A DNA stretch of 64,000 bases from positions 124,001-188,000 of the forward strand of contig JAJPIF010000023.1 of assembly GCA_021324885.1 (NCBI GenBank), written 5' to 3'. Below are positions 8,320-17,528 of this stretch, one piece after another (the first letter of the stretch is position 1; each line of letters begins with the position of its first letter). The translations under genes were made by a program, and so were the position numbers. This DNA comes from Pseudomonadota bacterium (GTDB lineage Bacteria; Desulfobacterota; Binatia; Binatales; Binataceae). The notes under the pieces were generated by a model that made no database searches, was not told the origin of the DNA, and saw only the letters and a list, made by a program, of their open reading frames with translations.

Positions 8320-10509
8320 CTACATATCGTTGCGTTTGCGCGCTGAAATACGATTCGGAGCAGACGCCGCGACTGCCTGTTCGAGACCCTTCCGATCAAA
8401 CGTCATGACCAATTGGCCAGTCGGATTTGTGGTAATTGAACCGCCTAGCTTGTCGGGATACGGAAAGAAAACCTCCTTCGCCGCTGGCCGGTAGCGCCGG
8501 ATCAACTTGCTCAAAGCGCGATAATCGCCAATGATTCCGACGGCGACCGTCGGTCCGTACTTGCCCAGCCACAGGTCCCCGCACCATTGAGGATTGTTTG
8601 GATCGAACCGGCCACATTTTGCAGGCAGCGGTAAAAGGCCCAGCCGCGAGGCTTCCCATGGGTTCAATTCAGCCAGGGGCAAACCGCGGGCCCAATAAGC
8701 ATTGGCGGCCTTCACCATCGCGGTGAAGTCCTCCATCGCTATAGCGGCACTTGCGTCATCAGCAGTAATTCCCGCGTATTTCTCAAGCACCGCGGGTGGG
8801 ACTTGGTAAAGCGTCACATCCTCAACCGCCAGGCCGGTCAGGTTCAAACCGGAAAGCAACGCAGGCCAGATGCGCCGCGCCTGATGAGCGAGGATAATCG
8901 TCTTGACATGATGGGCAGCAAGAAAATATTCGAGTTGAAGCGGGGAGTCCTTCGTCCATAGCTGTTCGTCATACAGGGTCTTGAGGACGGGCCAGCGCTC
9001 AAATTCGGGGGGATTTACACCTACATATCCACCAGCCATCCTGAAATACATACCGCTTTGCGCCTGCCACAGCATGCTGTAATCGAGCCTGCCGTAAGGG
9101 AGGATCAATGTAATTTCGCCTTTACTCAGATACTTCCTGAATATGCCATTGGCAAAGAATCGTGGAGTCCGGAGGCGTGCGAACCACCATCCAGTGGGCA
9201 GATCCGGGATCAGCGAGACCACTACCAAAAATGCGAGTAGCCATTTCAACAGCCGCTGTGGCGCCGTGGTGAGGTACAGCGCGACGATCAGCCCGGCAGC
9301 AAGAAATGCAAACATCATAAAACGGCCGGGCATCGCCTTGTCGAGCAGCGGCAATTTTGTAGCAATTATCCAGGGCAGGGGAATTGTGGCAGTCTCGCGG
9401 ATTTTAAGGCGAGGGCCAAGCGATGCGACTGCAATCAGACCGAGCATGATAAGCAGGATTTTCCCCTGGACGGTGCGCCATTTTACCCGGCCGTAATCGG
9501 CAATTATGATTAGAAGTGGAATTCCGATATAGGCGGTGTCCTCCGCCCATCCGCTGCCACTGGGATGGGCAATGGATGCGATCGTCGACGACCATCCAAT
9601 CAGCAGAACGGGCGACGGTATCAAAAATGATAGAAGGCTGGATTCGTAGTTCAGCGGCGGATACGGCGGCTGGCGGGGGAACCCGCGAAAAAACTCGTAA
9701 AACAAAAAAGGACTGAGCATTATTCCCGTCGCAACGAGGGCAATCGCCGTCAAAGCGCATACTTCCACGATTTTGTGTCGATCGGCAGAGTGCTCTAAAA
9801 GCGTAGCGAGCGCCATCGCACACGCTCCGAACACGACCGTCATCGCGAATACTTCCTCGGAGCAAAGAAAAAGAGTTGTACCTGCAAGCGCCAGCCAGAT
9901 CACGAACCAAATTCGGCTTATTCGCCGTTCCATCCGAAGAAGAACCAGGTATACAGCCAATGGAACGGGGAAAACGAGAATAAGACAGAGGTGTCCCATC
10001 AGCTGAGCGAGCATGTACGGCGAGAACCCGAACACGTATCCGCCAATAATCGCAGGCAGCGACGACTTGCACACATGGCGGATCAGGATGAAGGCGCACC
10101 ATGCCGCAAGCGCCGGTGCCAGCAGCGTAAGAACGTTCAAAGAGACGACAAGCCCCCATACTCGCGTGATCGGATAAGCAACTAAAGCAGGTAAGGGGAT
10201 AGACGTCGCCCAGGTGAGATTGTATCCCGACGGCGCCCAGACCATTTTGGTTATGAATGGATTAATATGATGAGAAAGCGCATACGGCCACCACGACAGG
10301 AACCACATATGGGCACCAGGGTCCGGAGTTTCCGGTTGGCCGATGTATGTATGAGAGAAATCGGAGACCAGCGGAAGGCCGAACCATGCAATCGCCAGCG
10401 CTTGATAAAGCGCAAACACCAGAGCCGTTGCGACCCATGATTGGGCCGCGCCTGATTGGCAACTCGTGGCAGAACCTGTCGAGGATCCTGATGAGCCCGA
10501 CTCAACCAT
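8320..10509 (-). CDS. Polytopic membrane protein, GT-C-like, substrate unknown
   Basis: The 729-residue protein has a short Ser-rich N-terminus, then roughly ten or eleven hydrophobic helices to about residue 440, and a soluble C-terminal domain of about 290 residues. The early lumenal loop (PDPGAHMWFLSWWPYALSHH) carries an acidic/His pattern like the first loop of GT-C fold lipid-linked sugar transferases. Proteins of this shape are commonly annotated as hypothetical or as DUF6311-like. It stands alone on the minus strand, convergent with two glycosyltransferases, so a role in envelope glycan decoration is plausible. No catalytic residue can be assigned with confidence. Confidence 0.6.
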   Translation of the reverse strand: MVESGSSGSSTGSATSCQSGAAQSWVATALVFALYQALAIAWFGLPLVSDFSHTYIGQPETPDPGAHMWFLSWWPYALSHHINPFITKMVWAPSGYNLTWATSIPLPALVAYPITRVWGLVVSLNVLTLLAPALAAWCAFILIRHVCKSSLPAIIGGYVFGFSPYMLAQLMGHLCLILVFPVPLAVYLVLLRMERRISRIWFVIWLALAGTTLFLCSEEVFAMTVVFGACAMALATLLEHSADRHKIVEVCALTAIALVATGIMLSPFLFYEFFRGFPRQPPYPPLNYESSLLSFLIPSPVLLIGWSSTIASIAHPSGSGWAEDTAYIGIPLLIIIADYGRVKWRTVQGKILLIMLGLIAVASLGPRLKIRETATIPLPWIIATKLPLLDKAMPGRFMMFAFLAAGLIVALYLTTAPQRLLKWLLAFLVVVSLIPDLPTGWWFARLRTPRFFANGIFRKYLSKGEITLILPYGRLDYSMLWQAQSGMYFRMAGGYVGVNPPEFERWPVLKTLYDEQLWTKDSPLQLEYFLAAHHVKTIILAHQARRIWPALLSGLNLTGLAVEDVTLYQVPPAVLEKYAGITADDASAAIAMEDFTAMVKAANAYWARGLPLAELNPWEASRLGLLPLPAKCGRFDPNNPQWCGDLWLGKYGPTVAVGIIGDYRALSKLIRRYRPAAKEVFFPYPDKLGGSITTNPTGQLVMTFDRKGLEQAVAASAPNRISARKRNDM

Positions 10510-10615
10510 TTACTGGCGCCCCCGGACGGGTTTCATTCTTCGCATGCTTTGAAGTGTTCTGCTGGAATTTTCAGTGTATGGCAAGATTTCTGATCGCATC
10601 GGGAGCCGACCAGCC

Positions 10616-11347
10616 GTGAGGACGCGGCTCGATCTCGAACTGGCGCGACGGGGGCTGGCGCAAAGCCGGGAGCGCGCGCAGCGCCTGATTCTGGCCGGAC
10701 ATGTGCGCGTCGATTCGCGGCCGGCTGACAAGCCCGACCTCAAGGTCGATGAAAGCTCGCGAATCGAGCTGGTCGGCATTAAAGATCATTACGCCAGCCG
10801 CGGCGCGTATAAGCTTGGCGCCGCGCTTGATGCTTTCCCGATTGAAGTGGAGGGAAAACTCGCGCTGGACGTCGGCGCGTCAACCGGCGGCTTCACCGAC
10901 GTATTGTTGCAAAGGGGCGCGGCGAAGGTGGTCGCGCTGGACGTGGGGTATGGGCAATTGGTCCTGCGTCTGCGCGACGATCCCCGCGTCATCGTGATGG
11001 ACCGCACAAATATACGGCATGTCGGTCCCAACGATCTTCCTTATCGCCCGGAACTGGTCGTGATCGACGTCAGCTTCATCTCGCTCAAGCTGGTGCTACC
11101 GGCGGTAATCGCGCTGGCCGCCGATTGTTGCGACATAATCGCGCTGATCAAGCCGCAGTTCGAGGTGGGCAGGGGTAAACTGGGAAAAGGCGGGGTGGTC
11201 CGCGACCCTGCACAACGCGATCAGGCGGTGCGCGACATTGCGCAATTCGCCGCGGGTCTGGGCCTCTCCGTCCGGGGCGTCATTACGTCACCGGTTGCCG
11301 GTCCGGCGGGAAACCGGGAATATCTGGCCTGGCTGGTCAAAGCCTAG
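10616..11347 (+). CDS. tlyA: TlyA-family 2'-O-methyltransferase (S4 plus FtsJ-like)
   Basis: The 243-residue protein joins an N-terminal S4 RNA-binding domain (about 1-60, ARRGLAQSRERAQRLILAG) to a Rossmann methyltransferase domain. SAM motif I is LDVGASTGGFTDVLL near 83-97, and the K-D-K residues lie in SRGAYKL, VVIDVSF and IKPQFE. TlyA proteins methylate ribose in 16S and 23S rRNA; the haemolysin name is historical. GTG 10616, ten bases after GGGAG, gives the normal N-terminus. An upstream GTG at 10574 would add 14 unlike residues. It is divergent from the membrane gene at 10509. Confidence 0.88.
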   Translation: MRTRLDLELARRGLAQSRERAQRLILAGHVRVDSRPADKPDLKVDESSRIELVGIKDHYASRGAYKLGAALDAFPIEVEGKLALDVGASTGGFTDVLLQRGAAKVVALDVGYGQLVLRLRDDPRVIVMDRTNIRHVGPNDLPYRPELVVIDVSFISLKLVLPAVIALAADCCDIIALIKPQFEVGRGKLGKGGVVRDPAQRDQAVRDIAQFAAGLGLSVRGVITSPVAGPAGNREYLAWLVKA

Positions 11348-11509
11348 CAGCAAAAGGATCGCCGTATTTTTCAAACGTCGTACTAGAATAATGCAGCGAA
11401 TGGAGTCAATGGTCGTTCCGACTGACTGTGGCCGGCTTAGCGGCAGAAATTTCTCGACGCAGTCACCGCAGCTTTGCATCCCGACCCCAATCTATTTAGG
11501 CTATAGCGC

Positions 11510-12571
11510 ATGGGCTTTACTATCGGCCCCGCGAGTGCTCGAAGTCTGACCTCAGCGATACTGGCCTTGGCCGCGGTAGTCGTCGTTGGTGCCCTGTCCT
11601 TTGCGGCCCCCGCGGATTTCAGCGAACGCGACCTTTCCGCGCCGCAAAGCGCCCGCACCGCGGCTCACCTGAAACCGGTGCAACCGGCCGCCTACTCCGC
11701 CGAGGAGACCAGGGCCGCCCAGCAGGACACGCAGGATACCGACGAGGACACCAGCGACGAGGGCCAGAGCGACGAAGGCGTGCCGCAGGCCGCGGCCTCG
11801 AGCATCGCCGCGGCGCAGAATGCGGCGGCAGCCAACGGCGACCTTTCCTACATTGTTCACGAAGGCGATTCGGTCGGCGCGGTCGCGTCGATGTTTCATA
11901 TTCCAGCGGAGGAGATTCTTCGCCACAATCATCTGAGCGAGCAATCCACCCTTCATATTGGGCAGATTTTGCGCATCCCCAATCCTTATGCCGCACAGGT
12001 GCGCGATTTACAGCACCAGATCACGGTGCTGACCACGCGCAACCAGCAGCAGGAGCAACAGCTTGCGGCGAGCAGTTCCAGGGAGCGGGCCTTCATCGCG
12101 CGCATCGACGAACTGCGCGGGCTGAACCGCTCGCTGGAGCATGACTTGACGATGCTGCCGTGGTGGCGGCGCGCGACCACCGGGGCGGTGACGCTGGCGC
12201 TGGTGATGTTGGGTATCGCGCTGGTTTCGCTGATCCAGTGGCTGCTGATTCGATGGCGCTTCGTGGCCGTCGCCCAGGCCAATGAGAAGCTGACCCGGCT
12301 CGATCGCCACTATCGGATTATGCTGGCCCGGGCCGAGTTGCGCCTGCAGCAGCTTTACGGCAGGCGGCGCGCGGTTACACAAACATCGCCGGCGGCCAGA
12401 ACTCCAGAGGAATTTGAACTCGAACGCCTGGGACGGGAACTCAAGGAAGTGCTCGAACAGGAACTCGCCAAACTGGGCGTCCAGCCCCAGCCTCCCGCCC
12501 GCCGATCGCGGTTTCGCGAATGGCTGACCAGTGGCAGCTCGCCTGTGCCCGTACGTTCGGATCGGCGCTGA
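11510..12571 (+). CDS. LysM-domain membrane protein with coiled coils
   Basis: The 353-residue protein has an N-terminal signal anchor (about 12-33), an acidic Asp/Glu/Ala-rich linker, and one LysM repeat at about 113-157 (SYIVHEGDSVGAVASMFH to LHIGQILRIP). A Gln-rich coiled coil follows (about 163-205), then a second membrane helix (about 224-248) and a charged helical cytoplasmic tail. LysM binds peptidoglycan, so this probably links the inner membrane to the wall. The domain order loosely recalls FimV-type polar proteins but it is much shorter. No catalytic domain is present. The next gene, a lipoprotein, follows 34 bases later on the same strand. Confidence 0.65.
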   Translation: MGFTIGPASARSLTSAILALAAVVVVGALSFAAPADFSERDLSAPQSARTAAHLKPVQPAAYSAEETRAAQQDTQDTDEDTSDEGQSDEGVPQAAASSIAAAQNAAAANGDLSYIVHEGDSVGAVASMFHIPAEEILRHNHLSEQSTLHIGQILRIPNPYAAQVRDLQHQITVLTTRNQQQEQQLAASSSRERAFIARIDELRGLNRSLEHDLTMLPWWRRATTGAVTLALVMLGIALVSLIQWLLIRWRFVAVAQANEKLTRLDRHYRIMLARAELRLQQLYGRRRAVTQTSPAARTPEEFELERLGRELKEVLEQELAKLGVQPQPPARRSRFREWLTSGSSPVPVRSDRR

Positions 12572-12605
12572 CAGCGGCGGTGCAAGAACTCGAAAGATCT
12601 GCAAA

Positions 12606-13415
12606 GTGCCGCCGATTCCCGCTTTCTCTTCCGCCTCTGGCGGCGTGGGCGAAACGCCTGCCGAAATCGATGCTCCGGTGACCAGCCGCACGTCTATCAA
12701 ATGGTTCACAGCGTTGCCCCGCCGATGGTGGGCGATTGCGGCCTTGGCTGTGGCGCTGTTTTTGTTCTCCGGATGCTGGTTGCGCAAGCAGGCCAATGAG
12801 AAAAATGCCGCGGCCCAGACCAAAAGCGCTCAACACGCGGCCGACGACGACCAGACGGCGCAGGAGCCGTCTGCTGAGCCGACTCCCACCCCGCCCTCGG
12901 TCACCGTGCATCTGGCTTACGCCCACCGCGACGATTACCTGCAGTCAATTTCGGTCGCCAAGTTCGCCTCCGCGACATTGTTGCCGGCGCAGGGTGAAGA
13001 GGCCGGGACGACCATCGTGCGCTTTGAGGGTGGCGAACCGGTGTGGGCGATTTCCGCCGACCGCGGCGTAAGCGGCTCCCTGTTGGGGCACATGCCTGGA
13101 GTGGAGGAGAACAAAAAGTACGCGGTGACCGCCGTCACCTATGGTGTCGTGCCCAAACATTTCATCCGGGAGGAACCGGAGAACAGCGATCCGGAGCCGC
13201 TTGAGGTTGGCAAATATTATATTTTCACGGTCACGCGCGGGTCCGGCCTGGTAGATTATCAGGCCGTCCACATCAGCGATGACGGGACTGTCGAAGCTTA
13301 CGACGCTCAGCCCCGGGTCGGCACCAGCTATCAACTGTGTTGCAACATCGCCCCCGATTTTGCCAGCTCCGCTCCGCAGGGAAATGATCAAGGTGAAGGG
13401 GGAAGCAATCCGTGA
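12606..13415 (+). CDS. Predicted lipoprotein of unknown function
   Basis: This protein of about 269 residues has a hydrophobic signal segment (WWAIAALAVALFLFSGC) ending in a lipobox, so Cys is probably lipidated. A Thr/Pro-rich linker leads to a soluble domain of about 170 residues with no domain I recognise. GTG 12606 is used here; GTG 12678 would give a more usual 32-residue signal peptide, and neither has a clear ribosome binding site. The frame is open back to 12531, overlapping the LysM gene. Adjacent and co-oriented with that gene, it may act with it at the envelope; this is inference. Confidence 0.55.
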   Translation: MPPIPAFSSASGGVGETPAEIDAPVTSRTSIKWFTALPRRWWAIAALAVALFLFSGCWLRKQANEKNAAAQTKSAQHAADDDQTAQEPSAEPTPTPPSVTVHLAYAHRDDYLQSISVAKFASATLLPAQGEEAGTTIVRFEGGEPVWAISADRGVSGSLLGHMPGVEENKKYAVTAVTYGVVPKHFIREEPENSDPEPLEVGKYYIFTVTRGSGLVDYQAVHISDDGTVEAYDAQPRVGTSYQLCCNIAPDFASSAPQGNDQGEGGSNP

Positions 13416-13573
13416 GCGCCAGGCCGGGGAAAACGACCTGACCTGCCAGGATCGGTTGTCTGTCCTCGCTTTATTCCGTGCGCCGTTGAATCATTTTGCT
13501 GCCGTCGACAGCTAACTAACGTGACTGCTGCTGCCCAGTCCGCATAAATGAAAAGTGCCGTCACGCTGGATTG

Positions 13574-14260
13574 ATGGCGAAAAACTGTAGAAGGGCCGCA
13601 GTACAGGTGGTCAACAATCGGGCTGGCGCCTGCCAGTTACAGCTCTTGCCGTCAGGTCAATGCGGACAGAAACTGGGGCGCGATTTCTATGCCCGCCCGG
13701 TGCTGGCGGTTGCGCGCGATTGTATCGGCAAGGTGCTGGTTCACGTCACGCCCGAAGGCGAAACCGCCGGTCGCATCGTCGAAGCCGAAGCCTACCGCGG
13801 TCCGCTCGATTTGGCCGCGCACAGCGCGCGCGGGCTGACCAGGCGCACCGCCGCGATGTTCGGTCCGCCCGGACATGCCTACGTCTTCCGTCTGTACGGT
13901 ACGAGTTGGGCGATGAACCTGGTGACGACCGCGGAGGGCGAACCCCACGCCGTACTCATCAGGGCGCTGGAGCCGTTGCGAGGGCTCGATTTGATGGCTG
14001 CGCGGCGCCATAAATCGCCCGCTTCGCGCGAACTTACCAACGGGCCCGGTAAGCTGACGCAGGCGATGGGGATCACGGGCGAGGATTACGGCCGCGACCT
14101 CTGCGGCGGCGAACTCTACCTGGAAGACGGTGGTCCGCGGCGGGGAAAAATCGGCCGCTCCCCTCGAATCAACGTGGAATACGCCGGGTCATGGGCCGCT
14201 CGGAAGTGGCGGTTTTATGAACGAGGCAATAGATACGTGTCGGTCCCGCCGAGGTTGTAA
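13574..14260 (+). CDS. DNA-3-methyladenine glycosylase (AAG/MPG family)
   Basis: The enzyme excises alkylated purines in base-excision repair. LGRDFYARPVLAVARDCIGK and VEAEAYRGP are family hallmarks. The residues matching human AAG Glu125, Tyr127, His136, Asn169 and Arg182 are visible in VEAEAY, AAHS, MNLVT and IRALEP. NGPGKLTQAMGI is also conserved. The 228-residue length is usual once the variable first 30 residues are discounted. ATG 13574 is taken as start; an adjacent TTG at 13571 is possible. It stands alone between the lipoprotein and the LLM gene, which faces it. Confidence 0.9.
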   Translation: MAKNCRRAAVQVVNNRAGACQLQLLPSGQCGQKLGRDFYARPVLAVARDCIGKVLVHVTPEGETAGRIVEAEAYRGPLDLAAHSARGLTRRTAAMFGPPGHAYVFRLYGTSWAMNLVTTAEGEPHAVLIRALEPLRGLDLMAARRHKSPASRELTNGPGKLTQAMGITGEDYGRDLCGGELYLEDGGPRRGKIGRSPRINVEYAGSWAARKWRFYERGNRYVSVPPRL

Positions 14261-14262
14261 TC

Positions 14263-14333
14263 CACTTCTCTGCGCAGCTTGCCTTTTTGAGAAGCCAGGC
14301 AAGAGAAGTAGTGAGAGCAGGAAGAATCAACAG
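14263..14333. repeat. Short repeat, copy A, with imperfect hairpin
   Basis: CACTTCTCT (14263-14271) and TTGCC (14279-14283) pair with GGCAA (14298-14302) and AGAGAAGTAGTG (14302-14313), giving an imperfect stem. The right half, GCCAGG..AGAAG..TGAGAGCAG..CAACAG, is closely matched in order and sequence at 16150-16180 on the other side of the LLM/yqeY block. The convergent stops of the glycosylase and LLM genes bracket this copy, so it could also work as a bidirectional terminator. Confidence 0.4.
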
Positions 14334-14347
14334 TGAGGGAGGAGTAG

Positions 14348-15577
14348 TTACGCCAGCGCCGCCGGCCTTGCCCTCTCTGCTATCGGATGGGGCGACCATC
14401 GGTCTTCGTATTCGCCCCACAGGCCGCGAACATGCGGGATTACTTCGCGGGCGAAGAGGTCGGTGCTCCTGCGCACCAAATCCGGCGGCATCGAACCGAT
14501 CTGCAGCAGGCACATCAGATGACCGCAGCGCAGCGTCTGGACCGCTTCGATTAGACGTTCGCGGACGGTTTTGGGCGACCCGGCGATGATATAGCCCTGA
14601 TCGACCAGATCCTTCCAGCTCTTTTTCGCGCCGGCGTCGAAGCCGGCGGACTGATTTCCGATCTGGCCCAGAAAACCCGATTTGATACTGTCGAGCGTGC
14701 GATAACCGGGCGCTTCGGCAAACCCTGGATAGACGTGGAGGCAGCGGTTGAAGAAATAGTCGACATGCGGGCCGTACACGCGCTCCGCCTCGTCGTCGGT
14801 ATCGGCAACCGCAAGGATCTGCGCGAAGCCCAGACTGTAGGGATTGGGTTCCTTACCCAGCCGATCCAGTGCGCGCCAGTAGCCGTCGGTGACTCGGCGT
14901 CCGTGCCGATATCCAAAAAATGACAGGTACGAGTACTGGTATCCGTTGCGGCCGCAGAAGTCCCAGGTTTCGATCGATCCGCCGCCGGGAATCCAGATCG
15001 GTGGATGGGGCTGTTGCAGCGGTCTGGGCCACAGGTTCACATAACGCAGCTTCGTGTACTTGCCGTTGAAGGAGAAGATTTCGTTGGCCGTCCACGCTTT
15101 GACGATCAGGTCGTGGGCCTCGTAGTAGCGTTCGCGCAAAGTGGCTGGCGGCTCGCCATAGCAGAAGTTCGTATCCATCGAGGTGCCCACCGGAAACCCG
15201 GCGACCAGCCGCCCGCCGCTGAGCACGTCGAGCATCGCGAATTCCTCCGCCACCCGAATCGGCGGATTGTACAGCGCGATCGAATTACCCAGCACCACCA
15301 GATTGGCCCTGCTCGTGCGCCGCGCCAGCGCCGCCGCCATGATGTTGGGCGACGGCATCATCCCGTAGGCGTTCTGATGGTGTTCGTTGACGCCGAGGCC
15401 GTCGAAGCCGGCGCGGTCGGCAAATTCCAACGCGTCGAGGTATTCGTTGTAGAGCTGATGGCCGAGCTTCGGATCGTAGAGTTGGCGCGGGATGTCCACC
15501 CATACGCTGCGGTACCTGCGCTTGAAGTCGTCGGGCAGGAATCGATACGGCATCAAATGGAACCAGGTGAACTTCAT
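14348..15577 (-). CDS. LLM-class flavin-dependent oxidoreductase (luciferase-like)
   Basis: The 409-residue protein is a luciferase-like monooxygenase-fold enzyme using reduced FMN or F420. It opens with MKFTWFHLMPYRFLPDDFK and shows GVNEHHQNAYGMMPSPN, LVVLGNSIALYNPP, the loop EFAMLDVLSGGRLVAGFPVG, and IAGSPKTVRERL near the C-terminus, all class features. Its substrate is unknown; relatives oxidise alkanes, terpenes, alkanesulfonates or aromatics. The frame runs open far upstream, but ATG 15577 is preceded by GAGGTAA and begins where the family begins. It diverges from a YqeY gene and lies near epoxide hydrolase, SDR and isomerase genes, suggesting catabolism. Confidence 0.88.
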   Translation of the reverse strand: MKFTWFHLMPYRFLPDDFKRRYRSVWVDIPRQLYDPKLGHQLYNEYLDALEFADRAGFDGLGVNEHHQNAYGMMPSPNIMAAALARRTSRANLVVLGNSIALYNPPIRVAEEFAMLDVLSGGRLVAGFPVGTSMDTNFCYGEPPATLRERYYEAHDLIVKAWTANEIFSFNGKYTKLRYVNLWPRPLQQPHPPIWIPGGGSIETWDFCGRNGYQYSYLSFFGYRHGRRVTDGYWRALDRLGKEPNPYSLGFAQILAVADTDDEAERVYGPHVDYFFNRCLHVYPGFAEAPGYRTLDSIKSGFLGQIGNQSAGFDAGAKKSWKDLVDQGYIIAGSPKTVRERLIEAVQTLRCGHLMCLLQIGSMPPDLVRRSTDLFAREVIPHVRGLWGEYEDRWSPHPIAERARPAALA

Positions 15578-15706
15578 CGGCTTACCTCGATTTGCGTGGC
15601 GTCGCGCTCGCAAGCTGCCAGCCAAGTATGGCCCAGCCGTCCGCGTCCGTCCATTGCTGGGCGCGGCGCTTTTGCCTGGAGGCGGGGAAGCGGTATCGTT
15701 AGGAAC

Positions 15707-16141
15707 ATGAAGGCGCAACTGCAAAACGACCTCAAGACCGCGATGAAGGCCCATGACACGGCCCGCGTGATGACCATCCGCGGTGTGTTGACCGAAATCA
15801 CGCGGCTGGAAAAGGATGTTCGCCGCGACGCCGACGAAGCCGAAATCGTGCAGATCCTCAAGCGCGAACGCGCGCGCCGCGACGAGGCCCTCGGATTTGC
15901 CCGTCAGGCCAACCGATCGGATTTGGTTGCGCAGGCTGAAGCCGAGGCGCGCGTGCTCGACGCCTATATCCCGGCGGGCGTCGGCGCCGACGATATTCGC
16001 GCTGCGATCGATTCCAAAATAGCGGCCGGCATGACCCAGATCGGTCCGCTGATGAAGGCGCTCAAAGAGGAGTTCGGCGCTCGTCTGGACGGCAAACTGG
16101 CCAGCGAATTGGTCAAGCAAGCGCTTGCGCATAAAGGATAG
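15707..16141 (+). CDS. GatB/YqeY-domain protein
   Basis: The 144-residue protein (MKAQLQNDLKTAMKAHD, then VMTIRGVLTEI, RDEALGFARQANR, LDAYIPAGVG) is a full-length YqeY family member. The fold equals the tRNA-binding tail domain of GatB, the aspartyl/glutamyl-tRNA amidotransferase subunit. Free-standing YqeY proteins are thought to touch tRNA, but their role is not settled. The frame is open upstream across the antisense of the LLM gene; ATG 15707 gives the family N-terminus. In many bacteria yqeY follows rpsU or precedes dnaG; neither is present here. Confidence 0.88.
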   Translation: MKAQLQNDLKTAMKAHDTARVMTIRGVLTEITRLEKDVRRDADEAEIVQILKRERARRDEALGFARQANRSDLVAQAEAEARVLDAYIPAGVGADDIRAAIDSKIAAGMTQIGPLMKALKEEFGARLDGKLASELVKQALAHKG

Positions 16142-16149
16142 GGGAGTGA

Positions 16150-16225
16150 GCCAGGAGAAGTGAGAGCAGAAACAACAGAGCATGATGCGGCTTTGCGTTC
16201 TCCCTCTCACCACTGACTTCTTCTC
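16150..16225. repeat. Short repeat, copy B, with inverted ends
   Basis: GCCAGG-AGAAG-TGAGAGCAG-AAACAACAG (16150-16178) matches copy A at 14294-14333 with small gaps. Inside this copy, GAGAAG and TGAGAG on the left (16155-16166) are mirrored by CTCTCA (16204-16209) and CTTCTTCTC (16217-16225) on the right, so the element is roughly palindromic over 76 bases. It lies between yqeY and the epoxide hydrolase. Confidence 0.4.
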
Positions 16226-16268
16226 GATCTTCGCGACTCCACGCCCGGCACAAAAAAGGAGATGCACC

Positions 16269-17432
16269 ATGGCACACGGCCCGGCAGAGAAATTCACCAT
16301 CGCGGTTCCTGATGAGGTGCTGGCGGATCTGCGCGAGCGCCTGGCGCGCACCCGGCTGCCAGGCGAGGTGCGGGACTGCGGATGGGATTACGGCACCAAC
16401 CTGGCCTATCTCAAGGAACTGATCGAGTACTGGCGCACGAGTTATGACTGGCGCAAACACGAGCGCGAGCTCAACGCGTTGAGCCATTACAAGGTGCGGA
16501 TCAACGATTGCGCGATCCACTTTATCCATCAGCCAGGTGCCGGTCCCAATCCGACGCCGCTGCTGCTGCTCCACGGATGGCCGGGATCGATCGCCGAATT
16601 CCAGCGGATTATCCCGATGCTGACCGATCCGGCGCGCCACGGCGGCAACGCGCGCGACTCGTTTACCGTGGTCGCGCCTTCGCTGCCCGGTTATGGCTTT
16701 TCCGACGATCCGCAGGTGCGCGGGATGAAGGTTGAGCCAATCGCGGACCTCTTCCACGAGCTGATGGTCCAGGTGCTGGGCTACCGGCGCTTCGGCGTGC
16801 AAGGCGGCGATTGGGGAGCAATCATCGCGTCACGCATCGGCCATGCTCATACCCGCGACGTGATCGGCGTCCATCTGAACATGGTTGCGCTGGGACCGGC
16901 CGAGGGTCGCAAAGCGCTGGGCAACGATGCGGAATCCAGGAGATTCCTTGAGGAGATGGCCAGGTTTCGCGCCGAAGAAACCGGCTATCAGCAGATCCAG
17001 GGCACCAAGCCCCAGACCCTGGCTTACGGCCTTAATGACTCACCGGCGGGCCTGGCGGCATGGATCGTGGAAAAGTTCCGGACCTGGAGCGATTGCGGTG
17101 GCGATGTCGAGAGCCGCTTCACCAAAGATCAACTGCTGACCAACATCACCATCTACTGGGTAACCCAGAGTATCAACTCCTCGATGCGCCTGTATTACGA
17201 AGTCAGGCACAGTCCGTATCGCCTGGGCCCGGGGGAACGGGTCGAAGCGCCTACCGGTATCGCGTTGTTCCCCAGGGAACTGATAAAACCTCCGCGCGCA
17301 TACGCGGAGAAGGCCTACAACATCAGGCGCTGGACCGAGATGCCGCGCGGCGGCCATTTCGCGGCAATGGAAGAACCGGCGCTGCTGGCCGACGAAATCC
17401 GCGCCTTCTTCAGGGAAGTCAGGCCGGATTGA
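16269..17432 (+). CDS. Epoxide hydrolase, EHN-type alpha/beta hydrolase
   Basis: The 387-residue protein has the N-terminal EHN lid region (KFTIAVPDEVLADLRERLARTR, about 8-30, and DWRKHERELN) seen in microsomal-type epoxide hydrolases, then the alpha/beta core. The oxyanion-side HGWPG is at 102-106, the nucleophile Asp at about 181 in GGDWGA, and the catalytic His at about 363 in RGGHFAAMEEP. These open epoxides to diols through an ester intermediate. ATG 16269 follows AAGGAG; longer in-frame starts lack a site. The substrate is unknown, but the neighbouring LLM, SDR and isomerase genes hint at a lipid, terpenoid or steroid. Confidence 0.9.
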   Translation: MAHGPAEKFTIAVPDEVLADLRERLARTRLPGEVRDCGWDYGTNLAYLKELIEYWRTSYDWRKHERELNALSHYKVRINDCAIHFIHQPGAGPNPTPLLLLHGWPGSIAEFQRIIPMLTDPARHGGNARDSFTVVAPSLPGYGFSDDPQVRGMKVEPIADLFHELMVQVLGYRRFGVQGGDWGAIIASRIGHAHTRDVIGVHLNMVALGPAEGRKALGNDAESRRFLEEMARFRAEETGYQQIQGTKPQTLAYGLNDSPAGLAAWIVEKFRTWSDCGGDVESRFTKDQLLTNITIYWVTQSINSSMRLYYEVRHSPYRLGPGERVEAPTGIALFPRELIKPPRAYAEKAYNIRRWTEMPRGGHFAAMEEPALLADEIRAFFREVRPD

Positions 17433-17528
17433 AATCTATCGATCTGAACTTCCCTGGCTGAAGATACGGATTCCCGGCGCGGATCAGCCGCAAGCCGCTG
17501 ACGTTTTGATTTTCGCCGACCGGCGCCC

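Noticed and set aside
15578-16351. Upstream extension of the LLM gene frame
   Set aside because: The added sequence is antisense to yqeY and unlike any LLM N-terminus; ATG 15577 has a good ribosome binding site.
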